From assembly GCA_902476645.1 (NCBI GenBank), contig CABSEG010000070.1, positions 1 to 15,213 on the forward strand: a stretch of 15,213 nucleotides of DNA, given 5' to 3'. The stretch comes from an uncultured Lachnospiraceae bacterium (GTDB taxonomy: Bacteria; Bacillota; Clostridia; Lachnospirales; Lachnospiraceae). The position numbers and the translations under genes are program-made. Below are positions 1 to 6,001 of the stretch, in pieces. A model generated the notes under the pieces. It was not told the origin of the DNA, made no database searches, and worked only from the letters and a program-made list of their open reading frames with translations. How positions within the stretch are numbered: position 1 is the stretch's first letter; each line of letters opens with the position of its first letter.

Positions 1-1033
1 AAATAGCAGCGGTCGGCGGCTCCTCCTGTCTGTAAAGATAGTTGATATATTCCCGTACACCGTATTTCTGGATTCCGGACTCATAGCAGCCTACAAATGC
101 AGCGCTCTCCCCTGCATATGCATAGGAGGCAGCCAGATGTGTCAGGATATAACGCACATCTTCATTGTACTGTTTTAAATACGTTCCTGTCAGATCTCCC
201 GGTCCACCGTATCCATAGTAAAGGACCTTCTGCAAGTTCAGATTAGACTCATAAATATTTGCCACGTAATCTGCTGACGGCGGTGAAGACTTGTTTGATT
301 CAATACAATATGCGATCTTCCCATTGACTGTAAAACGGCAGGTCAGATAACTTCCGAGATCGCTGGGATAATAAAGAGTCTCCCCTTTTTCAAGACTCAC
401 ATTTTCGCTTGCCGCTCTTGTAGTCGCTGCCGCATATGGTACAACTGCAAGGAATACGCCGTCATCCATCATGGTTTCAATCTCTTCTGCAGCTTCGGGG
501 TCAGCCTCACCATCCTCCCCGGAGCCTTCATCTTCCGTATCATTCTGGCCGCCCTGGTCCTGCTGGCTCTGTGTTTCCGGTTCTGCAGCATTGACAATGA
601 TCCTGCGGATGACCTGATAAGACGGGTGACCGCTTACCGGCTCCACACAATACACCGCATGATAAGTACCGGCAACGCTTGTATCAAATTTCTGCCCATT
701 ATCATCAACGGCTTCCTTAAAAGATACTTTGACTTTGGATTCATCAAAGGTAACACCGGATAGATTCTTTGCAGGATCAAAGGTATCTCCAACCGTCAGG
801 TTTACCTCTTCCGCCGTCACGATCTCATCTGCGTCCAATGCGTCCAGAACTTCTGCAAGCTCAGGAAGTTCCTCTTCTGTGCTTGCCGCCTCAATCGTGC
901 CCTCCTGCACGGTTGTCTCTGCAGAAGTATTGTCCGTTTCCGTTGCAGATACGGTCACAGCAGCATTAAATAATGTAGAACAGCCTATCAGCAGCGCCAT
1001 AGCGCCCGCAATAAATCGGTTTTTGATTTTCAC
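1..1033 (-). CDS. Thioester-domain surface adhesin, N-terminal part (runs off window)
   Basis: The first 344 residues of a secreted surface protein are visible; the C-terminus lies beyond position 1. A GTG start is chosen because an in-frame TGA lies seven codons upstream and AAGGAG (1045-1050) precedes it. Residues 1-30 look like a signal peptide ending VSA. Residues about 78-150 resemble a bacterial Ig-like domain, and 150-190 form an acidic, Gln-rich linker. From about residue 215 the sequence matches the Gram-positive thioester domain: AYCIESNK (Cys243) and RYILTHLAASYAYAG (294-308). In this family a Cys-Gln thioester bonds covalently to host surfaces; the partner Gln would lie outside the window. 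Cna-type pilin repeats and a sortase signal may follow but cannot be seen. It is probably cargo of the conjugative element and lies behind a terminator from the partition operon. The domain call is from memory of the family. Confidence 0.75.
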   Translation of the reverse strand, partial: MKIKNRFIAGAMALLIGCSTLFNAAVTVSATETDNTSAETTVQEGTIEAASTEEELPELAEVLDALDADEIVTAEEVNLTVGDTFDPAKNLSGVTFDESKVKVSFKEAVDDNGQKFDTSVAGTYHAVYCVEPVSGHPSYQVIRRIIVNAAEPETQSQQDQGGQNDTEDEGSGEDGEADPEAAEEIETMMDDGVFLAVVPYAAATTRAASENVSLEKGETLYYPSDLGSYLTCRFTVNGKIAYCIESNKSSPPSADYVANIYESNLNLQKVLYYGYGGPGDLTGTYLKQYNEDVRYILTHLAASYAYAGESAAFVGCYESGIQKYGVREYINYLYRQEEPPTAAI

Positions 1034-1064
1034 TATGCTTTTTGCTCCTTTTCATTTTTTAGTC

Positions 1065-1095
1065 AAAAAAAGCAGGCCTTCACACAAGCCTGCTT
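1065..1095 (-). terminator. Rho-independent terminator after the rep/par operon
   Basis: On the minus strand, AAGCAGGC and GCCTGCTT (1088-1095 and 1070-1077) form a perfect 8-bp stem with a 10-nt loop, followed by seven T (1071-1065). It ends the partition operon. It also lies only 32 nt before the adhesin GTG, so any adhesin transcript starting upstream must pass through it. Confidence 0.8.
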
Positions 1096-1099
1096 ATCG

Positions 1100-1108
1100 T
1101 TATCCACA
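1100..1108 (+). promoter_or_regulatory. Single consensus DnaA box
   Basis: The sequence is TTATCCACA, a perfect match to the strong DnaA box. It is one isolated copy between the 13-bp inverted repeat and the terminator. A single 9-mer can occur by chance; no second box was noticed nearby. Confidence 0.3.
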
Positions 1109-1116
1109 ACCGCAGC

Positions 1117-1164
1117 CATACATAAAAACCCAGTCATGGATTCTATATTCAGTTTTTATGTATG
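1117..1164. repeat. Perfect 13-bp inverted repeat around the adhesin promoter
   Basis: The arms are CATACATAAAAAC (1117-1129) and GTTTTTATGTATG (1152-1164), with a 22-nt spacer. The predicted -10 of the adhesin promoter lies in the spacer and one arm fills the -35/-10 interval. This suits an operator for a dimeric or tetrameric repressor. As RNA it could also form a hairpin, but it has no U-tract. Confidence 0.6.
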
Positions 1165-1168
1165 ACAC
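1140..1168 (-). promoter_or_regulatory. Candidate promoter of the adhesin gene
   Basis: GTGTCA (1168-1163), a 17-nt spacer and TAGAAT (1145-1140) read on the minus strand towards the adhesin start. The -10 is good and the -35 matches 4 of 6. The predicted start near 1133 makes a leader of about 100 nt that contains the terminator hairpin. Confidence 0.4.
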
Positions 1169-1216
1169 TGGATGCGGGCGATCCCTGATCCAATGCATAT
1201 ACGATAGTTTCCTTTC

Positions 1217-1369
1217 TTATAAACTGCTCCCTGCATGGAAGATCACCAGAACCATCTGTACTACCAGCAGGAATAAACTAAGCACTAATCTTACTGTCAA
1301 ACATAACAATTTTGCAACCAATAAAAGAATCGATACAAAGAAAGATAAAATTCTCTTTAAAACTGCCAT
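1217..1369 (-). CDS. 50-residue hydrophobic membrane peptide
   Basis: It starts MAVLKRILSF and is almost entirely one or two hydrophobic helices rich in Leu and Val, ending FHAGSSL. I chose ATG 1369 rather than the longer upstream reading because AAGGAGG sits 8 nt before it and overlaps the stop of the ParR-like gene, 13 nt upstream. The extra 30 residues of the longer frame would overlap parR. It is the last gene of the rep/par operon. A small inner-membrane or conjugation accessory role is possible, but I do not recognise a family. Confidence 0.65.
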   Translation of the reverse strand: MAVLKRILSFFVSILLLVAKLLCLTVRLVLSLFLLVVQMVLVIFHAGSSL

Positions 1370-1382
1370 ATCTGCTTCCTCC

Positions 1383-1811
1383 TTAATCGTCTCCAAATTC
1401 ATAGAATTGAGCGAACTGTAAATCTTTTTTAGTATCGTTCTCTTCATCCATTTTCTCACTAGAAGGGTTCTTTTCGAGAGCTGCAGGAGGAAGATCCTGC
1501 AGTGCTTCTCTTACGGATTTCTTCACAAGATCAGCTATCTGGCTGGTCAGTTCTCCAAAGACCGCATTCCTGATCACTTCTATAAGCGGTCCATTCTTCT
1601 CTTGAAAATAACGGTTCACATCTTCCGTCCGTTTCTCTTCCTCTTCCTGTTTTAAGTACTTACTGAAATAGACTACTGCTTCCGCAATAAAATCATCTTT
1701 TGTCCGAAAGATATCAGAATTATAATCCTTCAGATAGCGGTATGCCTGTGCATGGACCGGACGGTTTTTATACAGTCTCAGGGAAGTCGTATACTTCTTC
1801 TCATTATCCAT
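1383..1811 (-). CDS. ParR-like DNA-binding partner of the actin-like ATPase
   Basis: The 142-residue product is charged. An N-terminal part (KYTTSLRLYKNRPVHAQAYRYL, in two runs at residues 6-27) resembles the start of ribbon-helix-helix proteins; a Glu/Lys-rich, probably coiled middle and an acidic C-terminus (QFYEFGDD) follow. It starts 16 nt after the stop of the ParM-like gene. In type II partition systems the second gene encodes ParR, which binds centromere repeats and loads DNA onto ParM filaments; the name rests mainly on this position, size and charge pattern. The start has GAGAGG and AGAAGG upstream at less than ideal spacing, so translation may be coupled to parM. I did not find the iterons expected of a centromere next to it. 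Confidence 0.6.
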   Translation of the reverse strand: MDNEKKYTTSLRLYKNRPVHAQAYRYLKDYNSDIFRTKDDFIAEAVVYFSKYLKQEEEEKRTEDVNRYFQEKNGPLIEVIRNAVFGELTSQIADLVKKSVREALQDLPPAALEKNPSSEKMDEENDTKKDLQFAQFYEFGDD

Positions 1812-1827
1812 ACCTTCTCACATCCTC

Positions 1828-2763
1828 TCATGCAGTTCTTTCATTCTGTATCTTCCTTCTTGCCCTCATAATGCTTTTGACAGCTTCTTCACATCCCTTT
1901 GCATTGGCGCATACATCCGTCACAAACTTTACATTCCGATCCTTGTTATTCCCAAAGTGCTGGATGATTGAAGCGCCTCCGCCCATAAAAACCATGTTCG
2001 TGAGATCCAGATTATAATTATTGGACTGGATGATATCATAAATCTCTGAAGAATACTCTCTCAAGCACTTCGTGATCTCTATCCGGTACTTATCTGGACA
2101 CTCATAGTCTCCATACCGCATAAAAGACTCGATAAAGAACGGGGGAACACTGGTCCCGAGCCTCGCCACCATTTCTTCATTTACACGGTTAATACAATAT
2201 AATGCAGCCTTATCGGATATCGCATAATTTCCGTCCGGCATACCATCCACAAAACCGACCAGATCCACTGTACCCCCTCCGATATCAATCAGGAGGCAGA
2301 ATCCAGAATTGTCCTTTATAAGCGTGTGAATGACGACATGGCCCTGCATAAAGACATAAACATTTTCCAGTGTAACATGATAGTGGATTCCCTCAAATTT
2401 AAAGTGCAGTTCCTTTGTCTTTGACAAATATTTCTTAAACCCGTCCTTCTGCTGCTGAAACCGTCTGGGCGGAAGCGCTGTGCCAAGCATTACTTTTGAG
2501 CTTGTAAGTTTTCTGAATTTTAATTCTTTTGCCAGTGCCGCAAGGGTAAGCAGGTAATAATCATCATTATCTGTCTTATCTACACGCTCCATTACCGGGA
2601 CCTGTCCGCCAACATAATATATTTTATTCTGATATTCCAGAATATTTTCCAGACTATCTGGACGTGTCTGAAGCGGCTGTATTGCCGCTGAAAAAACGGA
2701 ACTTGCTGTTTTCATATTACGATTCCCATGGTCGATTCCAATGATTTCTGTATTATTCAACAT
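1828..2763 (-). CDS. ParM/StbA-like actin-fold segregation ATPase
   Basis: A 311-residue protein with the actin/Hsp70-fold nucleotide motifs of plasmid segregation proteins: phosphate-1 loop IGIDHGNRNMKTA (8-20), phosphate-2 loop LLIDIGGGTVDLVGF (157-171) and adenosine loop MVFMGGGAS (257-265). ParM-type proteins polymerise with ATP and push plasmid copies apart; length fits the family. The start has AGGAGG 6 nt upstream. It lies 31 nt after the unknown 187-residue gene and 16 nt before the ParR-like gene, so it is in the rep operon. In a conjugative element this gives stability while the element is an excised circle. An MreB-like role is less likely given the length and neighbours. Confidence 0.85.
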   Translation of the reverse strand: MLNNTEIIGIDHGNRNMKTASSVFSAAIQPLQTRPDSLENILEYQNKIYYVGGQVPVMERVDKTDNDDYYLLTLAALAKELKFRKLTSSKVMLGTALPPRRFQQQKDGFKKYLSKTKELHFKFEGIHYHVTLENVYVFMQGHVVIHTLIKDNSGFCLLIDIGGGTVDLVGFVDGMPDGNYAISDKAALYCINRVNEEMVARLGTSVPPFFIESFMRYGDYECPDKYRIEITKCLREYSSEIYDIIQSNNYNLDLTNMVFMGGGASIIQHFGNNKDRNVKFVTDVCANAKGCEEAVKSIMRARRKIQNERTA

Positions 2764-2794
2764 ATCTTACCTCCTGGATTCCTGATCCTACTCT

Positions 2795-3358
2795 CTATCT
2801 CTTTGGTGTTTTCTTTTCCGGCTGTCTTATTTCCGAAGTCCGGCTCCTTCTCTCCGGCAGAAGCTCCATTTCTTCAAAAAGAACGGACATCTGCTGTTTT
2901 GTCAGTTCAAAAGACATATCGTATGGCATGAAAAGTGAAATCATAACTGCGTCTACATTCTTCCTGCCCTTCTGGTCCTCATGGTAAATCGTTGTTTCTG
3001 CTCCCCATGCGCCGTCGCAAGCTGTATAGAAGTTCTGCATTCTGCTATCATTAACACTCACTTTATACTTTGCTGTATCTACATAGATCGGCTTACTATC
3101 GAGTTTCTGTGTCTCATACCGGCAATTTGCCATATAGAGTTCAATATCTTTCTCCGGGGCAAAACATATATAGACATTCGTCATCTTCATTCCGCCCTCT
3201 TCCATCTCTTCAATATTCAACCTTGTAGAAAAACGTTCCTCCGGCCGATAGTCTACAACCAGTTTTTTCAGCCGTTCTCCTGTTTCTGTCTCAAAATACC
3301 ACGGATCACCAATCACGATATGTTCCGGGCGTTTTATGCTGTATTCTTCTGCGCTCAC
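2795..3358 (-). CDS. Unknown 187-residue protein of the rep/par operon
   Basis: I do not recognise this protein. It is soluble, with no signal or membrane segment, is rich in acidic and aromatic residues, and ends with a basic tail (RRSRTSEIRQPEKKTPKR). An IGDPWYFE motif sits near residues 16-23. The start is GTG (3358), whose bases overlap the TGA of the XRE gene (GTGA), with AAGGAG 8 nt upstream; this is a typical translational coupling signal. Its position between a regulator and parM suggests a function in element maintenance or replication, but that is inference only. Confidence 0.75.
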   Translation of the reverse strand: MSAEEYSIKRPEHIVIGDPWYFETETGERLKKLVVDYRPEERFSTRLNIEEMEEGGMKMTNVYICFAPEKDIELYMANCRYETQKLDSKPIYVDTAKYKVSVNDSRMQNFYTACDGAWGAETTIYHEDQKGRKNVDAVMISLFMPYDMSFELTKQQMSVLFEEMELLPERRSRTSEIRQPEKKTPKR

Positions 3359-3549
3359 TGTGCACTCTCCTTAATCAATTCATCAATATTCTTCTGGAAT
3401 AATCTCTGCAAACGTATCACTACATGAACATTCGGCTTTTGCTCCCCGTATTCAATCCTCTGATAAGTCCGTAAGCTGATCCCTAACTTCTCTGCCAGCG
3501 CTAGCTGAGTTAATCCTTGTGATCTTCTCAGCTCCCTTAGTTCTGTTAC
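3355..3549 (-). CDS. XRE-family helix-turn-helix regulator with a GTA start codon
   Basis: A frame of 64 codons lies between the replication gene and the unknown gene. It encodes a complete helix-turn-helix domain: RRSQGLTQLALAEKLGISLR (8-27) then TYQRIEYGEQKPN. It has no ATG, GTG or TTG near its 5' end. A near-perfect ribosome site, AAGGGGGTGA, overlaps the upstream stop and stands 6 nt before GTA, exactly where a start belongs. The TGA of the replication gene is in the same frame, so readthrough would fuse the two proteins. The downstream gene overlaps its stop. Either GTA (or the nearby CTG) is used weakly, or the start was lost by a G-to-A change and this is a fresh pseudogene. Family role: autoregulation or control of element genes. 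Confidence 0.7.
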   Translation of the reverse strand, partial: VTELRELRRSQGLTQLALAEKLGISLRTYQRIEYGEQKPNVHVVIRLQRLFQKNIDELIKESAQ

Positions 3550-3555
3550 TCCAAG

Positions 3556-4644
3556 TCACCCCCTTATGCTTTGGGGATTAGCGGAATGATAAGCAAACAG
3601 ATTCGTATAGTAGCTTGATGTAGTCATTACCGCATTGTAAAGGGCGGTTACAATTACTGCCCGTATATTATTTGCCTTGCTCCCACAGGTCTTCAAAGAA
3701 TCCATCACAAACTCAACCGCAGGCTTTTCGATCTTTCTGTAGATTCCCTTTACAATCTGTGCAGGTTTATCCTCCCGGTTGATCCGGATCGTCTTAGCTG
3801 TAGAAGTCAGGACATCAACTGCTATCGAAACGATCTCCTCCAGGATCCTCCTGTCAAATGGTCTGTCTATCCAGATCGCATCATAATCGATCTGTTCTTT
3901 GAACATCTTCTCTACTGCCTGATAGGATAGGATTGGACTGGTATAATCTATGATGTTATTCTCTTGGGTAATCTCTGTATTTGTCCCACTATAAAAAGTA
4001 TGACCATTGGATTTTAAATGGGGGAGATCCGTACTTTCAGCGGATACAGCTCTCTCTTTTAAAAGGGAGACCCTCTCTCTTTTAAAAGGGGGAGCCCCCT
4101 CCCCGCAGGTGCCATACTCTCTCTTTTTGTCAACATTTCGTGGCATATCACTATTTTGCTTCACTTCCCACCCACTTTCAGAAGAGGGAGGATCCTTGCA
4201 GCTGTCCTCTGGATATGTGAGCTGCCACAGTCTGTTGACAATAAGCTCTAAAAACAACACATTGTTGACTACCAGCCCATTCATATTTACGGTACGGAAA
4301 ACCCTTTTCACAACACCCAGCTTCTCTAAAAATATGATCGCATTTGTCGCTTCTTTTTTTGAGATTCCAAACTGTTCGCTGATCTGCTGATAACTTCTCT
4401 GCAAAAGATCCGCCTTGAATTTCTTCTTTACGGCGATCACCTGCCCGGTGTTTTCATCCCTTATCTCTGTAGGCTTATACCAGTAAACAATGTCTGCCAG
4501 TATAATGATCGCTGTAAGGTTGGGTTTTCCACTGTCTCTTACTATCGTGCGATACCACATTTGAGGAATTACATTTCCAGAAATGTTTAGCTTCGCATTT
4601 TCATCTACAATCGTATTTCCAGTGCTATATATACCTCCATCCAT
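3556..4644 (-). CDS. Replication initiator, winged-helix N-terminus and DUF6017-like C-terminus
   Basis: The 362-residue protein has a winged-helix-like N-terminal half (LLQRSYQQISEQFGISKKEA near 84-103, then LEKLGVVKRVFR) of the kind seen in plasmid and phage replication initiators. A low-complexity linker (about 150-230) follows. The C-terminal part (KEQIDYDAIWIDRPFDRRIL, PAQIVKGIYRK, IRAVIVTALYNA) resembles the DUF6017 tail of RepA-type proteins of Tn1549-like elements. It should start replication of the excised or plasmid form. ATG 4644 lies 6 nt after the stop of the 47-residue gene, suggesting coupling, with only a modest ribosome site. The linker holds a tandem palindromic repeat. The family call is from memory and moderately sure. 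Confidence 0.75.
   Translation of the reverse strand: MDGGIYSTGNTIVDENAKLNISGNVIPQMWYRTIVRDSGKPNLTAIIILADIVYWYKPTEIRDENTGQVIAVKKKFKADLLQRSYQQISEQFGISKKEATNAIIFLEKLGVVKRVFRTVNMNGLVVNNVLFLELIVNRLWQLTYPEDSCKDPPSSESGWEVKQNSDMPRNVDKKREYGTCGEGAPPFKRERVSLLKERAVSAESTDLPHLKSNGHTFYSGTNTEITQENNIIDYTSPILSYQAVEKMFKEQIDYDAIWIDRPFDRRILEEIVSIAVDVLTSTAKTIRINREDKPAQIVKGIYRKIEKPAVEFVMDSLKTCGSKANNIRAVIVTALYNAVMTTSSYYTNLFAYHSANPQSIRG
4050..4092. repeat. Tandem palindromic repeat in the replication-gene linker
   Basis: Two copies of CTCTCTCTTTTAAAAGGG start at 4050 and 4073, 23 bp apart. Each contains the palindrome CTTTTAAAAG and pairs almost perfectly with itself. The repeats fall in the unconserved linker and read as the similar peptides FKRERVSLLKERAVS. 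They may be remains of a small palindromic element inserted in coding DNA. Confidence 0.65.
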
Positions 4645-4650
4645 AATTGT

Positions 4651-4794
4651 CTACCTGCTTTCCTCTGCATCGCTGTCTGTGTCCCTATGGAGCAGCCTTT
4701 CCATATCCTGATCCGCTCTTTTAGCTGTAACAGCAAGAGAATAAATGAAAAGCAGAAATATACTCAATGCAACAACAATTATTACTTTAATCAT
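4651..4794 (-). CDS. 47-residue single-pass membrane peptide, first gene of the rep operon
   Basis: The frame starts MIKVIIVVALSIFLLFIYSL, one strong transmembrane helix at residues 3-23, and continues with a charged tail (KRADQDMERLLHRDTDSDAE) facing the cytoplasm. GGAGG (4803-4807) stands 8 nt before the ATG. The stop lies 6 nt before the replication-gene start, so it probably couples translation to it, much like leader peptides of plasmid rep genes. No family is recognised. Good ribosome site, membrane helix and spacing make it a real gene. Confidence 0.75.
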   Translation of the reverse strand: MIKVIIVVALSIFLLFIYSLAVTAKRADQDMERLLHRDTDSDAEESR

Positions 4795-4807
4795 CGCTTC
4801 ATCCTCC

Positions 4808-4859
4808 AAAACAAAAGAGGACTAAGCCAGTTAGCAAATATCTAACCTACTTAGTCCTC
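4808..4859 (-). terminator. Terminator hairpin in the leader of the rep operon
   Basis: On the minus strand GAGGACTAAG (4859-4850) pairs perfectly with CTTAGTCCTC (4826-4817), with an inner stem GTTAG/CTAAC, and is followed by TTTTGTTTT. The ribosome site of the 47-residue gene comes directly after. It therefore sits between any promoter and the first gene, which fits an attenuator. Confidence 0.75.
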
Positions 4860-4944
4860 AATATTTTATTTTACAGTATACTGCCGGCCAGACTGACCGC
4901 TGCAGACAAAGATAGCCCACAAGGAATTGAAAAGTTGTAAAGTT

Positions 4945-4953
4945 GGACTAAGC
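4945..4953 (-). promoter_or_regulatory. Candidate antiterminator segment of the rep leader
   Basis: GCTTAGTCC on the minus strand repeats the 3' arm of the terminator 126 bp upstream. It can pair with GGACTAAGT (4857-4849) as eight Watson-Crick pairs and one G-U, which would block the terminator stem. No strong promoter for a plus-strand antisense RNA is obvious in 4860-4940. Confidence 0.5.
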
Positions 4954-5037
4954 GGCTAGAGTTCCAATCATCTCAAGTCTGCACCAGTCCTATTCTATTC
5001 AAAATCTATTCCCAGGCTATAAATCTTGCACCATTTC

Positions 5038-5046
5038 TGGTATAAT
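5038..5046 (+). promoter_or_regulatory. Outward-facing extended -10 at the element end
   Basis: TGGTATAAT is an extended -10 box on the plus strand, without a good -35. It would start RNA near 5053 and read out of the element into host DNA, or across the joined ends in a circular form. Confidence 0.35.
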
Positions 5047-5048
5047 AA

Positions 5049-5108
5049 AATAAGACCAAATCAGCGCAAACCCTTTATTTATCAGGTCTCTGCTAACTTG
5101 GTCTTATT
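5049..5108. repeat. 11-bp inverted repeat at the element end
   Basis: AATAAGACCAA (5049-5059) and TTGGTCTTATT (5098-5108) are perfect arms around 38 nt. Allowing a 3-nt insertion, the similarity extends outward to a TATAAT on each flank. On the minus strand the structure is followed by TTATTTTATTAT and could terminate host transcripts entering the element. It could also be a recombinase-binding site. Confidence 0.55.
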
Positions 5109-5236
5109 ATAACACGTGCCCCCACGCCGTTTCTTCCAAGCACCACCAGCTTTTCTTCTTTTCCCAGCCGGAAGGTCACATGATTCACCACTCTGCTCTT
5201 TCCATAGCTGACTGACACGTCTTTTACTTCCAGCAT
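5093..5236 (-). pseudogene. urtE: UrtE/LivF-like ABC ATPase, cut in the Walker A motif by element insertion
   Basis: Residues 1-39 are the normal start of the second ATPase of a urea/branched-chain amino acid transporter: MLEVKDVSVSYGKSRVVNHV, then VVLGRNGVG (31-39). The family continues KTT; here the frame runs into foreign sequence (ARVIIRPS) and stops at codon 48. Walker A lysine, Q-loop, signature and Walker B are all missing, so no function is possible. ATG 5236 is chosen because the GAGGAGG ribosome site lies 7 nt before it; an ATG six bases earlier overlaps the urtD stop. The 3' remainder should be found on the far side of the element. The transporter probably lacks a working ATPase pair unless another copy exists. 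Confidence 0.85.
5106..5114 (-). promoter_or_regulatory. Inward-facing extended -10 towards the rep operon
   Basis: TGTTATAAT on the minus strand is an extended -10 box within a few bases of the host/element junction. Its upstream region is host DNA when integrated and the other element end when circular. A weaker alternative is TTGCGC, 16 nt, TATTAT (5069-5042). Confidence 0.35.
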
Positions 5237-5238
5237 AC

Positions 5239-5988
5239 TCATTCCTCCTCATCGTCCGCTTTCAGATATACCCGAATCACCTCCGGATTGGCTGTGATTT
5301 CTTCATAGCTTCCCTCTGCAAGAATCTTCCCCTGATTCAGCACGGTAATGGTCTGGGCAATCTGCTTTACAAAGTCAATATCGTGCTCGATGACAATAAC
5401 CGTCTTATCCTTCATGATCTCCTTGATCAGCTCCCCGGTTTTATACGTCTCATCAGCCGTCATGCCGGCTGTGGGCTCATCCAGCGTGATAATCTGCGGC
5501 TTTTGGGCCAAAACCATGCCGATCTCCAGCCATTGCCTCTGTCCATGGGAGAGATAGGTGGGATAGTTATCCCGCTGCTCATAGAGATTGATCTGTTTTA
5601 AGATCTCTTCAATCTCCTGTCTCGTCTCCTTGCTTTTTCGAAAAAACAAGGTTTTTCTCAGGGTATGGTAGCCGGATAAGGCCACTTCCACATTTTCAGA
5701 TACGGTCATATAATCAAACACATTGGGGCCCTGAAATTTTCGTCCCACTTTATACTTATCGGAAATCTGATAGGGTTCCTTCCCTGCAATATTCTCCCCA
5801 TCCAATAAAATAGCCCCATAAGTGGGCTTTGTTTTCCCTGTAATCATATCGATAATCGTAGTTTTTCCGGCTCCGTTTGGTCCGATCATTACACGCACTT
5901 CGCCCCGTTCAATAGACAAATTTACCTCATCCACTGCCCGAAAGCCCTGAAATTCCACGGTCAGATTTCTCAATTCCAAATATGCCAT
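5239..5988 (-). CDS. urtD: Urea-type ABC transporter ATPase UrtD
   Basis: A 249-residue ATPase. Walker A is GPNGAGKTT (36-44), the Q-loop area reads VGRKFQGPNVFD (81-92), the signature LSHGQRQWLEIGM (146-158), Walker B IITLDE (166-171) and the switch His is H202. GRKFQ and LSHGQ-QWLEIGM are typical of UrtD more than LivG. It energises uptake through the two permeases together with UrtE. ATG 5988 was chosen, not the frame start 39 nt earlier, because GGAGGAGAG lies just upstream, overlapping the urtC stop. Its stop overlaps the first possible ATG of the broken urtE, so the two were translationally coupled. Confidence 0.85.
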   Translation of the reverse strand: MAYLELRNLTVEFQGFRAVDEVNLSIERGEVRVMIGPNGAGKTTIIDMITGKTKPTYGAILLDGENIAGKEPYQISDKYKVGRKFQGPNVFDYMTVSENVEVALSGYHTLRKTLFFRKSKETRQEIEEILKQINLYEQRDNYPTYLSHGQRQWLEIGMVLAQKPQIITLDEPTAGMTADETYKTGELIKEIMKDKTVIVIEHDIDFVKQIAQTITVLNQGKILAEGSYEEITANPEVIRVYLKADDEEE

Positions 5989-6001
5989 AGCCTCTCTCCT
6001 C

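Larger units (their letters stand above)
1..5119. mobile_element. End of an integrated conjugative-type element (replication/partition region)
   Basis: All genes up to about 5119 belong to mobile-element families: rep initiator, XRE regulator, ParM/ParR-like pair, small membrane peptides and a thioester adhesin. The edge is fixed by the break in the urtE-like frame: host sequence ends with the GGG codon at 5122-5120. No integrase, relaxase or transfer gene is in view, so the element type is unknown; the other end must lie beyond position 1. Confidence 0.75.

Noticed and set aside
729..1421. 230-codon plus-strand frame
   Set aside because: It lies antisense to the adhesin, terminator and small membrane gene, has no ribosome site and a low-complexity Ser-rich product.
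1370..1459. Longer N-terminus of the 50-residue membrane peptide
   Set aside because: It would overlap parR and has no ribosome site, while AAGGAGG fits ATG 1369.
4007..4390. 127-codon plus-strand frame
   Set aside because: Antisense to the replication gene; composition follows the repeats there.
4860..5092. tRNA, CRISPR or another gene in the rep leader
   Set aside because: No coding frame with a ribosome site, no cloverleaf and no repeat-spacer pattern; only the hairpins and promoter-like boxes listed.
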